From: Dasypus novemcinctus
Lineage: Eukaryota; Chordata; Mammalia; Cingulata; Dasypodidae
NCBI RefSeq assembly: GCF_030445035.2
Contig: NC_080683.1
Coordinates: forward strand, 88,559,675 to 88,623,674
Direction of reading: 5' to 3'
DNA length: 64,000 bases
Positions within the stretch are counted from its first letter, which is position 1, and each line of letters opens with the position of its first letter. The notes under the pieces were generated by a model. The model had not been told where the DNA came from and searched no databases. It worked only from the letters and a program-made list of their open reading frames with translations. Positions 1-10,454 of this stretch are shown here, piece after piece. The translations under genes were made by a program, and so were the position numbers.

Positions 1-479
1 TTTAGGAATTGGGGTGGGTTAGTTCTGGGCTGACTCAAGTTCCTTCACTATTAAACTTTAGGTGCCTGTCTAGTGAGCCTACGACTTCAAAGCTGTAGAA
101 CAGGATGCGGGTAAGGTGGTACAAGAGGGTGCCAATCACAAGGTTTTTAAAATCACAAGGTAAATATTATATAGTTTTACAATCATTATCAAGGATCAAG
201 GCATCTGAATTCTAGTTTAGTGAGTTTCAGTAATTTCAGCTATTTACTTTTGGCTAACTTACAATATATTAGAAAGTAAAAGATCTTTAAAATGATTCAG
301 TAGTCAAAATCATTTGTTAATTCTTAACTCCATTGCAATTACTATAGATTTAGAAGGATTTTTTAAATTGTAGGAAGCAAATACTACATATACATTTGCT
401 CAAAGTTTAAAAAAATCTAGATGAAATAGATGATTTTCTTTGAAAATATAAATTACCCAAAATGTGTAAAAAAGAGATA

Positions 480-1080
480 GAAAAACCTATAGGTATATCC
501 TGCGGTAGTTTTTATTGTGCCAATTTGGTTAAACTGGAGCTACATTTCCCAGATTCCTTGCTCCTATTTGGTTCTAGGTTCCAGATTCCTTGTTCATATT
601 TGATTCTTTGCCAAAGAAACATGTGAAGTAGCAACCATTACTCTCTGAAGCTCATCAGGCTAGATTCAGTGAGAGACCCACACAGATGTGCTGGAGGCTT
701 CCAGCTTGTCCTCACTCTCTCCCACTCCTCTTCTTGGCTGATGACCTTGCTGACCAAAAGCACCCAGAGGCCCAGCACCAGGCACAAGAGTAAAATCCTT
801 CCACAGACTTCTCCACCAAGACCCTGCATGGCATGCTTCTACTCCAGCAGCTGGACGTGACTGGCTTTCCAGATGCTCCTGCAAGCTCCAACTTGTCCAC
901 ATGTGTCAGTGCTTCAGGAAGACCTGATAGTATCTCCTCTCTAATCCTCCTACTACCCTGGCAAGACTTACTTCCCCAGCTCCTTTTCAATTGTGTACAT
1001 CTGATTCCTATAATAAATTCCATATTTCACAATAACCATAGTGGTTACTTCTCTGATTGAACCATGACTGATACAGTTAT
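480..1080 (+). mobile_element. Probable ancient ERVL/MaLR-type LTR remnant
   Basis: The right part looks like the 3' end of an old mammalian LTR: an AATAAA-containing stretch near 1,011, then TCTCTGATTGAACCATGACT and GATACAG at about 1,050-1,075, close to the ends of MLT2-type LTRs. The sequence just downstream (TTGGTATGCAAG) sits where a primer-binding site would be but is not a clear match. The left boundary is uncertain. The open frames here carry no known domain and are probably chance. Alternative: unrelated single-copy DNA with a fortuitous terminal match. Confidence 0.35.
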
Positions 1081-1089
1081 TGGTATGCA

Positions 1090-3019
1090 AGTGCAGTTCT
1101 GGGGAACAGAGTCTAGGGATGGGAATCTTGTAGAGGTTGTTTTAAAGGCAATAATTACGCTGTTTGTATGGCAAAAGTTATTTAAATTATCCTCTATGGA
1201 CATCGGCTTTGGGTGAACAAGCCGTTGCTGCGTTAGAACATTTTAGTGAAAATAAGCAATGTACAGAGGCTGTTTGCATCTCTGTGTGCCAGAGATGGTA
1301 TGGAATGAAAATTATGATTTCAGGGCATTAAGTTCTCAGTTCCTGGTCTGGGTAAGGGAACAGAAACTGCTTATGACCACCCTTAGAGAAACTTTGTATC
1401 TCTATAGCAGCAGGGTCAAGATCACTGAACACCAAGCTCTAAGTCTAGTCCTAAGAGTGACTGAATTACAAGGTAAATTGAATTCAAACTTCTCAGGGTC
1501 TCTAAAGCTGAAGTTAGGACATTGGTTGGGAATGAGTACAAAGGCCTCCAGACTTGATGAGATCACCAAGGGAATGAGGGTAGAAGAAAGGAAAAGAGGT
1601 CAAGAACTGAGCCTAGGGGTTTTCCAACAACATTAATCATCAGGGAAAAATAGAAGACCAATCAAGGAGTCATTAGTAAGTAAGAAGGGAAACCAAAGGT
1701 GTGTTGTCCAGGAAACCACATAAAGAAACTGTATATGAGGAGTGAATGATCAACACATCACATGTCTAAGTGACAGATCAAATAAAATGATCAAATAACA
1801 AGAACATAACTGGTGATTTGTCAAGAACAGTCTCAGTGGAGAGTTGAGGGCAAAAACCTGATTGGAGTGGATTTAAGGCAGAGCAGGGGTAAAAGAAAAA
1901 AAGACAGCCTGGTGACTAGCTGCAAAAAATGTGGCAGTAGTTGGTAGAAGTAGGATCAAAATAAGTATTTTGTTTTGTTTTAAAATGGAAACAATATCAT
2001 AGCATGTTTGAATCCTGATAGAAATGATCCAGCAGATAGTTAAAGGTAATAATGTAGGAGATATAAAGGAGAATTGATGGATTGATATTTTTTCTTAGGC
2101 AAGAGGGATGGAATCTAGTACACGAGAGGAAGGGCTGACTTATATAGAAGAATGAAATTTAATCTAGGGAAGATGTGGGAAAGCAAAGAATGTGAGTAGA
2201 TACTTTGGTAAAAGCCTGTGGAAATTCTCTTGTAATTGCTTCTCTTTTCTCAGTGAAGTGAGAATTGAGATCATCTGCTAAGAGTAAGGTAGTCCCAAAA
2301 TTCTGTAACAATATAAATATCCTTCTACTAAACAGAATTTATTTGCTAGGATTTCACTAGAACAGACTCAATGGAGCCAAGACTTCAGTTTGAGAAGTAC
2401 CATAATAATGTGCTAAGTTATGGTACGAATAACAGCTAGCGTGTGCTGCTCATGTCTAACTGTTACATACAGAAGTAAAAATGAACTCATTCTACATGGA
2501 GGCGAATTTGAGGGTCTCAGTCCCTTGGAATATGTTCTAAAAAGAGGGTAACCGATAGCAGCTGCACAAACTGCTCCCAGATGACTCATCAGAAAGCTTC
2601 TGAATGGAAATCCAGGGGAAATGATGCAGACAGAGTCATCTTGACCCCAGAGGTCTAAATCTACCCAAGGTTTAAGTTTCTTTCCTCTTCTGAACCCATG
2701 TGAGTTTCCTGAAGCAAATATTCTTGTCTCTTCCCATTTATTTATCAGTTCCATTTGGTGTGCAAAACCACTCAATTCTCATGCCTTAACTGGAGGGGCA
2801 ACAAAAGCACAGGGGGGCTTCCTGAGAGAGAGAGGCAGCACTTTCAAACAAAGAAACACATTAGAAAGCAATGCCATTCATTCATTTAATCTTTCATTCT
2901 TCTGTTCATAACTTTGGAAATTATGAGGTACTATAACTACAAAGATATTTTTGAGAAAAGAGGGGAATATTAAAAGGTAGTAAAGAAAAGAATCCTTTCC
3001 AACACTTGATATTGTCCTT
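1090..3019. other. Unassigned single-copy-like DNA
   Basis: I see no recognisable repeat or gene. A 125-codon open frame at 1,259-1,636 (+) is the longest frame. It has no signal peptide, membrane segment or motif that I recognise. It could be a decayed internal fragment of the LTR element to its left, since it follows that LTR end directly, but I cannot show this. A second frame at 2,413-2,775 (-) is also without recognisable content. Confidence 0.4.
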
Positions 3020-3502
3020 TTTTTTTTTTTTAAAGAATAGTAGCCCTACTAGTGGGTGTGAGATTGTATCTCTTTGTGGTTTTGATTTTGATTTCCCTGA
3101 TGGATAATCACATTTCATGTGTTTCTTAGCCATTTGTATATCTCCTTTGGAGAAATAACTATTCAAATCTTTCTCTCTTTCTTTTTTATTTTTATTTATT
3201 TTTTGCTGTTTACAAGTTTGTTTCTGAGTTGCAGCAAAGATTATTTCCCCTTCCCCTTGTTTTTAGAGTTTCCTGTAATCCCCCATTCAATCTTGGTTAT
3301 GGCAACCAGGCTGACAGAAAGTGCAAGGACCTTTTTATCTTGCATCTGTAGTAGAATCCTTAGCAGCAGACATAAACTGTTCCAGGTCTGTCAGAGATGC
3401 ATTTTTTTTTTCATTTTTAATTGGATTATTTGTGTTTTTATTGTTGAGTTGTAGTTCTTTATACATTCTGGATATTAAACTCTTATGATATATATGGCTC
3501 AG

Positions 3503-3592
3503 AGGAGCCAATGTAGCTCAGTGGTTGAATGCTGACTTCCCACATATAAGGTCCCAGGTTCAATTTCTGGCCCCACGTAGCTGAAAAAAAAA
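3503..3592 (+). mobile_element. Short tRNA-derived SINE monomer
   Basis: About 80 nt of tRNA-like sequence end in an A-run. The A-box region is TAGCTCAGTGGTTGAATG and the B-box region GGTTCAATTTC, the usual internal RNA polymerase III promoter pair. It lies in the antisense L1 and so is younger than it. It resembles the second head of the SINE at 46,026-46,261 (GTGGTGCAGTGGTTGAGCG) more than the long DAS form. Confidence 0.8.
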
Positions 3593-3649
3593 TCAATTGG
3601 CCAGAGGTATGAGAGTTTATTTCTGAACTTTCAATTTGATGCATTTGGT

Positions 3650-4112
3650 CTATATGTTTGTACCTGTACCACCTCTTAAATGTTTTGACAACTGGAGCTT
3701 TGTAAAAGTTTTAAAATCAGGAAGGGTGAGTCTTTCAATTTTGTTCTTTTTCAAGATGATTTTGGCTAGTCGGGGCCATTGACCCTTCCATATGAATTTG
3801 ATGATTGCCTTTTCCATTTCTGAAGAAGTCAGTTGCAATTTTGTTTGGAATTATATCAAATCTGTAAATTGCTTTGAGTAGAATTGACATCTTAACAATA
3901 TTTAGTCTTCCAATGCACGAACATGGAATGTCCTTCCATTTACTTAGGTCTTTGATTTCTTTCAGCAATGTTTCATAGTTTTCTATGTAGAAATCCTTCA
4001 TATCTTTGGTTAAACTTATCCCTAGATATTTGATTCCTTTAGTGGCTATTTTAAATGGATTTTCCCTCTTAATTTCTTTTTGGGATTGTTCATTACTAAT
4101 GTATAGAAACAT
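3650..4112 (-). pseudogene. L1 ORF2 C-terminal remnant
   Basis: Two overlapping minus-strand frames (3,735-4,112 and 3,650-3,838) translate to L1 ORF2 sequence downstream of the polymerase core. Typical signatures are KYLGISLTKDMKDFY, then WKDIPCSCIGRLNIVKMSIL, then IKFIWKG. The switch between frames in the overlap shows a frameshift. Upstream polymerase and endonuclease domains are absent, so only a dead fragment remains. Confidence 0.88.
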
Positions 4113-4510
4113 AACTGTTTTTGCTTGCTGGTCTTGTACCCTTCCACCTTGCTGAATGTGTTATTTAACTCAAGTAGCTTTGTTGTGGATTTTCAGGATT
4201 CTCTGTGTATATCACTTGCAAATAGGGAGAGTTTTACTTCTTCCTTTGCTGTTTGGATTTCTTTTATTTCTTTTTCTTGCCCTATTGTTCTAGCTAGAAC
4301 TTCCAGTATAATGTTGAATAACTGTGGGGACAGTGGTCTTCCTTGTCTTATTCCTAATTTTAAGTGGAAGACTTTTAGTCTTTTGTCATTGAGTAAGATG
4401 TTAGCTGTGGGTTTTTCATATATACCTTTTTATCATATTGTTTCTAGTTTTATGAGTGATTTTATCCAGAAGGGTGCTGAATATTGTCAAATACCTCTTC
4501 TGAATCAATT

Positions 4511-4655
4511 CCCATCAAAATTGCAACAGACTTCATCACAGAAATGGAATAGACAACCATTTAATTGATATGGAAAGGTAAATGCCCCTGAATAACCAAA
4601 ATCATCTTTAAAACGAAGAGCAAAGTTAAAGAACTCACTGTTCCTGATTTTATCA
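4511..4655 (+). repeat. Plus-strand L1 ORF2 fragment inside the antisense L1
   Basis: This 145-bp stretch aligns in reverse complement to 3,714-3,850 of the same element: both contain GCAAC(A/T)GACTTC, then AGCCAAAATCATCTT-like sequence, ending CTTCCTGATTTTA. To its left the antisense L1 runs to about 4,510 and on its right it resumes at 4,656, so this piece interrupts it. It could be a separate short L1 insertion or an inverted duplication of the local copy. Divergence between the two arms is substantial, which favours an old event. Confidence 0.75.
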
Positions 4656-4765
4656 TGTGGGTCTTTCCCTTTGTTCTATTAATGTGATATATTATGTTAA
4701 TTGATTTTCTTATGTTGAAACATTGTCCCATACCTGGGAAAAATCCCACTTAAATTATGGTGTAT

Positions 4766-5672
4766 AATTTTTTAATATGCACCTGGTTTATGATTCCATG
4801 TTTGACATTCCTAGAAGCCAATGCTCGCTTTTTTGCACACAAAACATACACTAACCTTCCACAGTATATTAATATTCCTCATTAATATCTTGGACTTATT
4901 AATATGTAGATTATTGAGCACATAAAAATGCAGAATAGGAAACCAAAGCAAATGTTGAAAAGCTGAGAACAGGATTCATAGCTGGGAACCAATTGGCCAA
5001 TAAGTCATGAAGCAGCCTGTTTGGCAGTGATCATGAGGATTAGGCCAAAGTCACAAGTAGGGGTGGTCCTTGTAATCAATGGCTAGATTTGTCACCCAAT
5101 ATCCAGGCTTGATGGGGCTGATGCCCAAGAGACTCTCTTTTGAGCTGTACTTTTCAACATTGGAAAGACAGACTAGAAAGCAGCAGCTCTACTTATTAAA
5201 CTCAATTACTCCTCTTTTGTGAAGTGCCCCAGATCATTTTGGGAATGGACAACTCAAGTTATTTTTGGTAGATAACAGGAGCTGCCAATAAGCTTGAGGT
5301 GGATGAGGTTAGTTACTTTTCTACCACCTCGCCATCATTTTATGATTAAAAAAATTCTCAAATAAAACCACATTCAGATATTTCATATTTATTACCAAGC
5401 AGAGCCAGGCTGGTTCAGACCATCTGCTTAAGCCTGAGGAGGTCTTAGCTCTCTGCCTTTAGAAGATTAAATCACATGTTCAATGGAAGGTTTACTTGAA
5501 GCAGACACACAGATTTCTCAGATGCAGGATTACATTGCCTGGAGAGTTGACATCAGGTTACCCTTTTGACCTTCAAGCTGGATATAGAACCACTCCAGGA
5601 GGTACAGGTCGTAAGCCTTTCTGTATTTCTTTTGTAGGGTGGGTAGTGTCTTGAAACTATTTTATTTTAGTA
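4766..5672. other. Unassigned DNA, no gene seen
   Basis: No repeat family, long frame or RNA gene was recognised in this stretch. Confidence 0.5.
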
Positions 5673-5831
5673 GGTTACTTTATCTGCATCAGAGGCTTAT
5701 GAAATTAGCATAAAGAATATTAAAAATGAACTTACCCACATATCAAGAGTGCAATTAATTTCATCAGTGAGAGCTCAGTTTTAATATTCTTTATACTAAT
5801 TTCATAAGCCTCTGATGCAGATGAAGTAGCC
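5673..5831. repeat. Long near-perfect inverted repeat (53-bp arms, 53-bp spacer)
   Basis: Left arm 5,673-5,725 and right arm 5,779-5,831 are reverse complements at 50 of 53 positions. The shared core in left-arm orientation is ATCTGCATCAGAGGCTTATG followed by AAATTAG and AATATTAAAA. All three differences are transitions. The spacer 5,726-5,778 shows no further symmetry and the outer flanks diverge at once, with no evident target-site duplication. A transcript of either strand would fold into a long hairpin. It could be a foldback transposon relic, a local template-switch duplication, or a microRNA-like hairpin. I do not recognise a named family. Confidence 0.9.
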
Positions 5832-6403
5832 TCCTCTGGATGTGGGCTTCCCACTTAACTACTACCTAGCTCACTAACTAACCATTCCTATGGGTAGATT
5901 TCTGCTTAGGCCAGCAGACAATACCTGAAGTTTACTTTCACACATACTGCCTGTGCTGAAGAATTTAAGGCAAAACACAGATATAAAAATGTCCATTAGT
6001 TGGATTGTATACAGTGTTACTTTCTACTAAATATCAATTCTTCTGGAACAGAGAAATAAATATTTGAAAACAAAATACTTGAGGGAATGATATTACATTA
6101 ATCTCTCACACTAGAGCTTGATGTTTCGGCTGTAGACAAAGGAGGAATATGAATTTTATTGTTTTACTTCATTCTTTTTCCATTTCTGAAATAAACCTGG
6201 CAAAATGGACTGTTGCCTCCTTGTCACCATTGAGTTGCCTCAAATAGTAGGAAATTATTCATCTTGCCTTAGAGGCATTAGCAGAAAATTGATGTCTTAT
6301 ACATGGCATTAGTTTGAGCATAATACCGTCTTCCAAGTGAAGACATCCTCTTTTTTTTTTTTAAATGATGCAGAACTCCCAGGTTGCCTCTGAAGAAAGA
6401 AAC
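5832..6403. other. Unassigned DNA, no gene seen
   Basis: No recognisable element, apart from a short T run at 6,352-6,362. Confidence 0.45.
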
Positions 6404-6481
6404 TGTCTCTCTCTCCCTCTTTCCCTTTCTCTCCCTCCTCCCTCACTTCTTCCCTTTCTCTTTCCCTTCCTCCTTTTCTTT
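6404..6481. repeat. Polypyrimidine (CT-rich) tract
   Basis: Almost uninterrupted C/T sequence of about 78 nt on the plus strand, and so purine-only on the minus strand. The low-complexity frames translated from it (Ser/Pro/Leu-rich on one strand, Arg/Glu/Gly-rich on the other) are artefacts of composition and not genes. Confidence 0.9.
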
Positions 6482-7122
6482 CAACCCATTGCCCTTTTTC
6501 CATTCCTGTTTCCTGCATTATTTTTCATCTCTTCTAATTCTCTTCTAATAAGATAATGGATTTTTTTTGAGTGTGTGCTAAACATGACTGAACTCCTTCT
6601 ATAAAGGGAGTTGGTTAAATTTCTGTGTTCCAGGTCATTCTGAAGACTTTATTGTTACAGTGGCTTCTGTTGTTCTACCACACCTTTTAAGTGTTCTATA
6701 TCTGTACGTTATCCCTTGGCCAACAACGTCTTGTTTGGAAGAGTATCACCCTTCTACCAAGTGACCTTGAGTTTTTTCTTGGTGCTTTGTTTCCTTTCAG
6801 TAGGTGGTATCATGGATCATTAGCTCCTGTAGGTTGGCACTTGAACACTCAGGTTGCCTTTGGACATTTATTTATCCTTTTAGTCATCCATTAAATAGTT
6901 TCTGATGGCTTCTCGTTAAGGAGAAAAGGATACACGTATAAATGAGGGAAATGCATGATTTAACCACAATGAGATACTTAATAATGGCTCTTTAATGAAA
7001 TGCTTCAACATATCTCTGGAGCTCCTTCCCATACAAAATTGAACATCTGGAGAACAGACCAGTAATTCCTTTTGAAAAAGTCATGGTTAAGACTAGAAAC
7101 CCAGAGGGTAGAATTAACCTAA
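6482..7122. other. Unassigned DNA, no gene seen
   Basis: A 67-codon frame at 6,691-6,894 (+) carries no recognisable domain. No repeat family was recognised. Confidence 0.45.
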
Positions 7123-7212
7123 GTCCTTTCTCCTTCCATTCTCTCTTCCTCTGACTCTCCCTCCATCCTTTCATCCCTACCGCTTTCTTCCTTCCTGTTT
7201 CTCTCTCTCTCA
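7123..7212. repeat. Second polypyrimidine tract
   Basis: About 90 nt rich in CTTCC/TCTC units with few purines, ending in a short (CT)n run. It lies about 0.65 kb from the tract at 6,404-6,481. Confidence 0.8.
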
Positions 7213-7479
7213 TCTGGTTTTGGAACTGAACTGACAGCTCAGTCAAATGAAGCATGCAAGAATTTTCCAGCTGGCGCCAACTCAAAACGACTTACATCAA
7301 GAGAGGAAAAGCATCTGGAAAGCACTGAAGAGCTTGGACCTCAGTAGCATGGATCAGTGCAGAACAGGGATGGACAAGACAGCTAGAATTTGTCTAAACC
7401 ACCATTATCTCTCCATTCTGCCTTTAGAAGAAGATGGAAATGTGTCTTTAGCTCACAGAGAAGTTATATTGTGTAATGA

Positions 7480-7545
7480 AGAATAAAGCCTGAATAGTGC
7501 TGAGCACAGAACAGGTACTCAGTAAATACTTATTTGCTGAAGTCA
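7480..7545 (+). mobile_element. Possible L2 3' end
   Basis: The run around GCTGAGCACAGAACAGGTAC and TCAGTAAATACTTATTTGCTG matches the familiar end of mammalian L2 elements (abundant-locus form: GTAGGTGCTCAATAAATATT). Short and old, so only tentative. Confidence 0.45.
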
Positions 7546-8289
7546 TGTTTGACTCGAATTGCCTCTAAAGTGCCTTTGTCTGATCCTGGGGTATTTACTG
7601 ACCTCCTGGGTACAGCTCTGCACCAGCTTTCTCCAAGTAGTGTCTCCACATAGGTAAGTATTCTATTCACCAGTGAAATGAAAGTCTGCATACATATTCA
7701 GTAACTTGAAGATTTAAGTAAATGCTCACTGCCCTACTTTAATTCATATCTACAAATGGTCTTGGTTTGTTCTTTGGAGAGGAACCAAATGGTTTAGCTA
7801 GTGGTAGAACATTTTCTCCCCCTTTGCTTATATAGACCTGGCCTAACTTAAAAATAAATGCTTAATTAAGATGATCTCCAGCATGACCTTTCAGAAGGCA
7901 CAGGAAGCTGGCTTAAATGTGAGGGTTCATGGCCATAGGTTGGATGTAATTGGCACAGTATTCCCCAAAAAAGTTCTCTTTTTAGTATTTGCCCTAGAGT
8001 TTAGCAAGTCAGTCTCTGTGGGAAAATAGATACATTATATAATGGGGAGTGGATTTTACTTTTACTCAGCCCAATACAACATGTTGAGATGCTTGTAACT
8101 GACTATTGCATTAGGCTCAGCATTTAGCACTCCGACTTAATCATATCTGTTTGTAAAAAGCAGGCAGAAGTGTTCACTGGGATAGACTGATGGTCGTACT
8201 TACAAGCTGTGGCTATTCCTTTCATTTTCCTGGAGTCCTCTACTACCTATTTACACCCATCTTATGTTCATTCAAGAGGGCTTCTAAGT
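7546..8289. other. Unassigned DNA, no gene seen
   Basis: No coding region or repeat recognised. Confidence 0.45.
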
Positions 8290-8420
8290 CGACTTATCAA
8301 GAAGCAGTGGGAAGAGCAGGGTTTCGGCACTGAAATCCCAGCTCTTCTCACGTAAGTTTGAAAAATCCTCATCCCTTCTCTGAGAATTAATTTCTTACTC
8401 CTGTAACAGTGTGATAGCAG
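8290..8420 (+). mobile_element. Possible MIR fragment
   Basis: The stretch has the order seen in MIR cores: a head near GGGAAGAGCAGGG, a short gap, then CTTCTCTGAGAATTAATTTC where MIR has CCTCTCTGAGCCTCAGTTTC. It is decayed, and the identification is by eye. Confidence 0.4.
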
Positions 8421-8569
8421 AGCTATTGGAGGCTGAGTGGGGTTGTTCCTGGTGTCTCAGAATCATCAGTAAGGCCCAAAGCTTGAAAACACCCCCAATT
8501 CTAAGCCTGAGAACTGCAGCTCCTGGGATCTGCTGTGTCCCTGAAGGGCTTGCTGAGAGGCATTACTCC

Positions 8570-8695
8570 CTCAGACTTGTGAAAATATAGATTCTGATTC
8601 AATAGGCCTGAGTGGGGACTGAGATTCTACAGTTCTAGTGAGTGCCCAGGTGATGCCAATGCTGCTAGTCAGTGTGATAGACCACTTTAAATAGC
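8570..8695 (+). mobile_element. MER5A-like hAT fragment (3' half)
   Basis: GATTCTGATTCAATAGGCCT, then GTGGGGACTGAGATTCT, then CAGGTGATGCCAATGCTGCT follow the order of the 3' half of MER5A, a non-autonomous hAT (Charlie) DNA transposon. The terminal inverted repeat is decayed. Confidence 0.6.
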
Positions 8696-8739
8696 AAGCG
8701 AATCTCACTTATTCCTCATAAAGATTCCTATATGGTTAG

Positions 8740-9265
8740 TGTATTAGTCAGCCAAAAGGGATGCAATTGCTTGGTTTTTATAAAGGGTATTTATTTGGGG
8801 TAGGATCTTACAGATATCAGGCCATAAAGCATAAGTTACTTTCCTCACCAAAGTCTGTCTTCACGTGTTGGAGCAAGATGGCTGCCGGCATCTGCAAGGG
8901 TTCAGGCTTCCTGGGTTCCTCAGGGCTCAGGTAGTCTGTTTCCTCCACAAGGTCAGCTGTAGATGATGAGGCTCTCTAGGCTTTGCCTCTCTCCTCAAGG
9001 TCAGCTGTAGACTATCAGGTGAACGGCTCTGTCTCTTTCCCAGGGCTCCAGCTTAAGGCCAGCATCAAACTCCAACATCAAAACTCCAACATAAGAGACC
9101 CTCAGCTCTGTTCTTTGCCATGAATTCTATCTGTGACTCCCCACCCACCAAGGGATGGGGACTCAACGCCCTAATTTTAACTCAATCATGCCCAGGTACA
9201 GATCAGATTACAAAAATAATCCAATATTTCTTTTTGGAATTCATCAATAATATCAAACTGCTACT
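8740..9265 (-). mobile_element. Solo MaLR-like LTR, antisense
   Basis: One of four related copies in the window (with 19,556-20,183, 40,164-40,630 and 60,830-61,323). On the plus strand it starts TGTATTAGTCAGCC and contains TTGGAGCAAGATGGCTGC; its sense end is therefore GACTAATACA, as in MaLR/MLT LTRs. A 5-bp GTTAG lies at both flanks (8,735-8,739 and 9,266-9,270), the duplication length usual for ERVL-MaLR elements. The terminal dinucleotide on the right has mutated. No internal retroviral sequence is attached. The frames within it are not genes. Confidence 0.8.
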
Positions 9266-9270
9266 GTTAG

Positions 9271-9405
9271 TATTATTTTTATCTCCCTTTATGAATAAGG
9301 AAATTAATGCTCAAAGTGATTAAACAGTTTGCTCACGGTTACATATCTTATAAGTAGTGGAATAGGGACTTGAATTCAGATCTGCTGATTTAAAACCTCT
9401 TTTTA
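9271..9405 (-). mobile_element. MIR fragment, antisense
   Basis: The plus strand reads TATGAATAAGGAAATTAATG, then a stretch in the position of the MIR AGCTAGTAAGTGG segment (TATAAGTAGTGG), then GGACTTGAATTCAGATCTG, the usual reverse-complement order of MIR. The MaLR-like LTR directly to the left is much younger. Confidence 0.65.
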
Positions 9406-9704
9406 ATCACCATAGTATAGTCCTAGAAAAGTTGGAGAGAAGAGAATGGATTTAAGAAATACTATGGAAATAAAATTGGTGAACTTAATATGGGGTTGGC
9501 TTTGATCTTGTGTTGGTGGGAAGGTCACTTGGCTGGGGAGAATGGAGGCTGGGCAGAGAAAATGTAGGGTTTAAGGCAAATTGAAAGGTTTTAGAGTAGC
9601 TGGCTGGGAAGGGCAATGTGCTAGGGAATAAGAAAGAGGAGTAGAAAGGTGATCTGCTGAAGGAATGGTAGAAGTTGGGTAGATTGAATTTGCCAACGTA
9701 AATT

Positions 9705-9870
9705 CAGTGGTTTCCAGACTAGTTTGCACATTAGAAACACCTGGAGATCGTGCAATAATTTCAAAGGATGGGTCATACTCCACATCTATTAAATCACTAT
9801 CACAGGCTGGGACACAGATATCAGTATTTTTTGAAGCTATCCAGGTAATTCCAAATTACTGATACTTTTG
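9705..9870 (+). mobile_element. MER5A-like hAT fragment (5' half)
   Basis: It begins CAGTGGTTTCCAGACTAG and continues ATTAGAAACACCTGGAGATC, matching the hAT terminal start CAGTGGTTCTCAAAC and the conserved CACCTGGAG segment of MER5A. The 3' half is decayed. Confidence 0.55.
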
Positions 9871-9926
9871 GGATCTAGTGCCTTTAATTAGAAAGAACTC
9901 AAGGAGTATTAAATAACAGTATCATT

Positions 9927-10220
9927 CAGAGGTTGGCAAACATTTTCTGTTCAGAGCCTGATGATAAATAGTTTATATTTTGTGGGCCAAGAGGCAAAAT
10001 TGAGGGTATTATGTAAGTACTTATATAACAAGAGAGAAAATACAACAAATTTTTACTTAACAGAATTCGGATTTAATTGACATTCAAATTTGAATTTCAT
10101 ACACTTTTTACAAAGTGTTATTCTTCTTTTGAAAATATTTTAACCATTTAAAAATGTAAAATCAGTCTTAACTTGTGGGCTGTGCAAAATATCAGTGGGC
10201 CAAATTTTTACTGACTCCTG
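9927..10220 (+). mobile_element. Non-autonomous hAT transposon with both ends
   Basis: The left end is CAGAGGTTGGCAAAC and the right end CTGACTCCTG, the inverted terminal pair of a common hAT/Charlie-type mammalian element whose interior reads TTTGTGGGCC near the left and GTGGGCCAAAT near the right. The 8 bp outside each end (GTATCATT at 9,919-9,926 and GTGTACTT at 10,221-10,228) agree at 5 of 8 positions, consistent with a decayed 8-bp hAT target duplication. It has no transposase coding capacity. The exact family name is uncertain. Confidence 0.7.
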
Positions 10221-10454
10221 GTGTACTTAATGATTTATTTTGATGACTCCAAAGAAGCTATCAGAGATATGAATCAAAATAAGAATTTCAGTATTCAAAA
10301 TGAGTGCCCTATTTGACTAGCTTTAAAACTGGTATTTGATAGTCATTTTACTTTCAAAGGGTAATGTGTGAATTGAATCACAACATTTTGAGGTAAAGCC
10401 TACTGAATTTTTTTAGCACTTTTTAAAAATTAAAGTTAATAGCTCACGCAGAAT

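Larger units (their letters stand above)
3020..4765 (-). mobile_element. L1 retrotransposon, 3' part, antisense, rearranged
   Basis: Reading the minus strand gives an L1 from mid ORF2 into the 3' region. The end at 3,020 is a T run, the poly(A) tail in reverse. The block at 3,040-3,490 is the conserved L1 segment whose minus-strand relatives read GGTGTGAGATTGTATCTC. ORF2 C-terminal remnants lie at 3,650-4,112. A 5'-ward ORF2 piece resumes at about 4,656-4,755 (CTTTGTTCTATTAATGTGAT). Two interruptions exist: a tRNA-like SINE at 3,503-3,592 and a plus-strand L1 piece at 4,511-4,655. The element is 5'-truncated and cannot be active. Confidence 0.85.

Noticed and set aside
6309..6556. Arg/Glu-rich frame (-) and Pro/Leu-rich frame (+)
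   Set aside because: Products of the polypyrimidine tract; low complexity only.
7247..7486. 79-codon frame as a possible exon
   Set aside because: No domain, no convincing splice pair, and no neighbouring exon-like frame.
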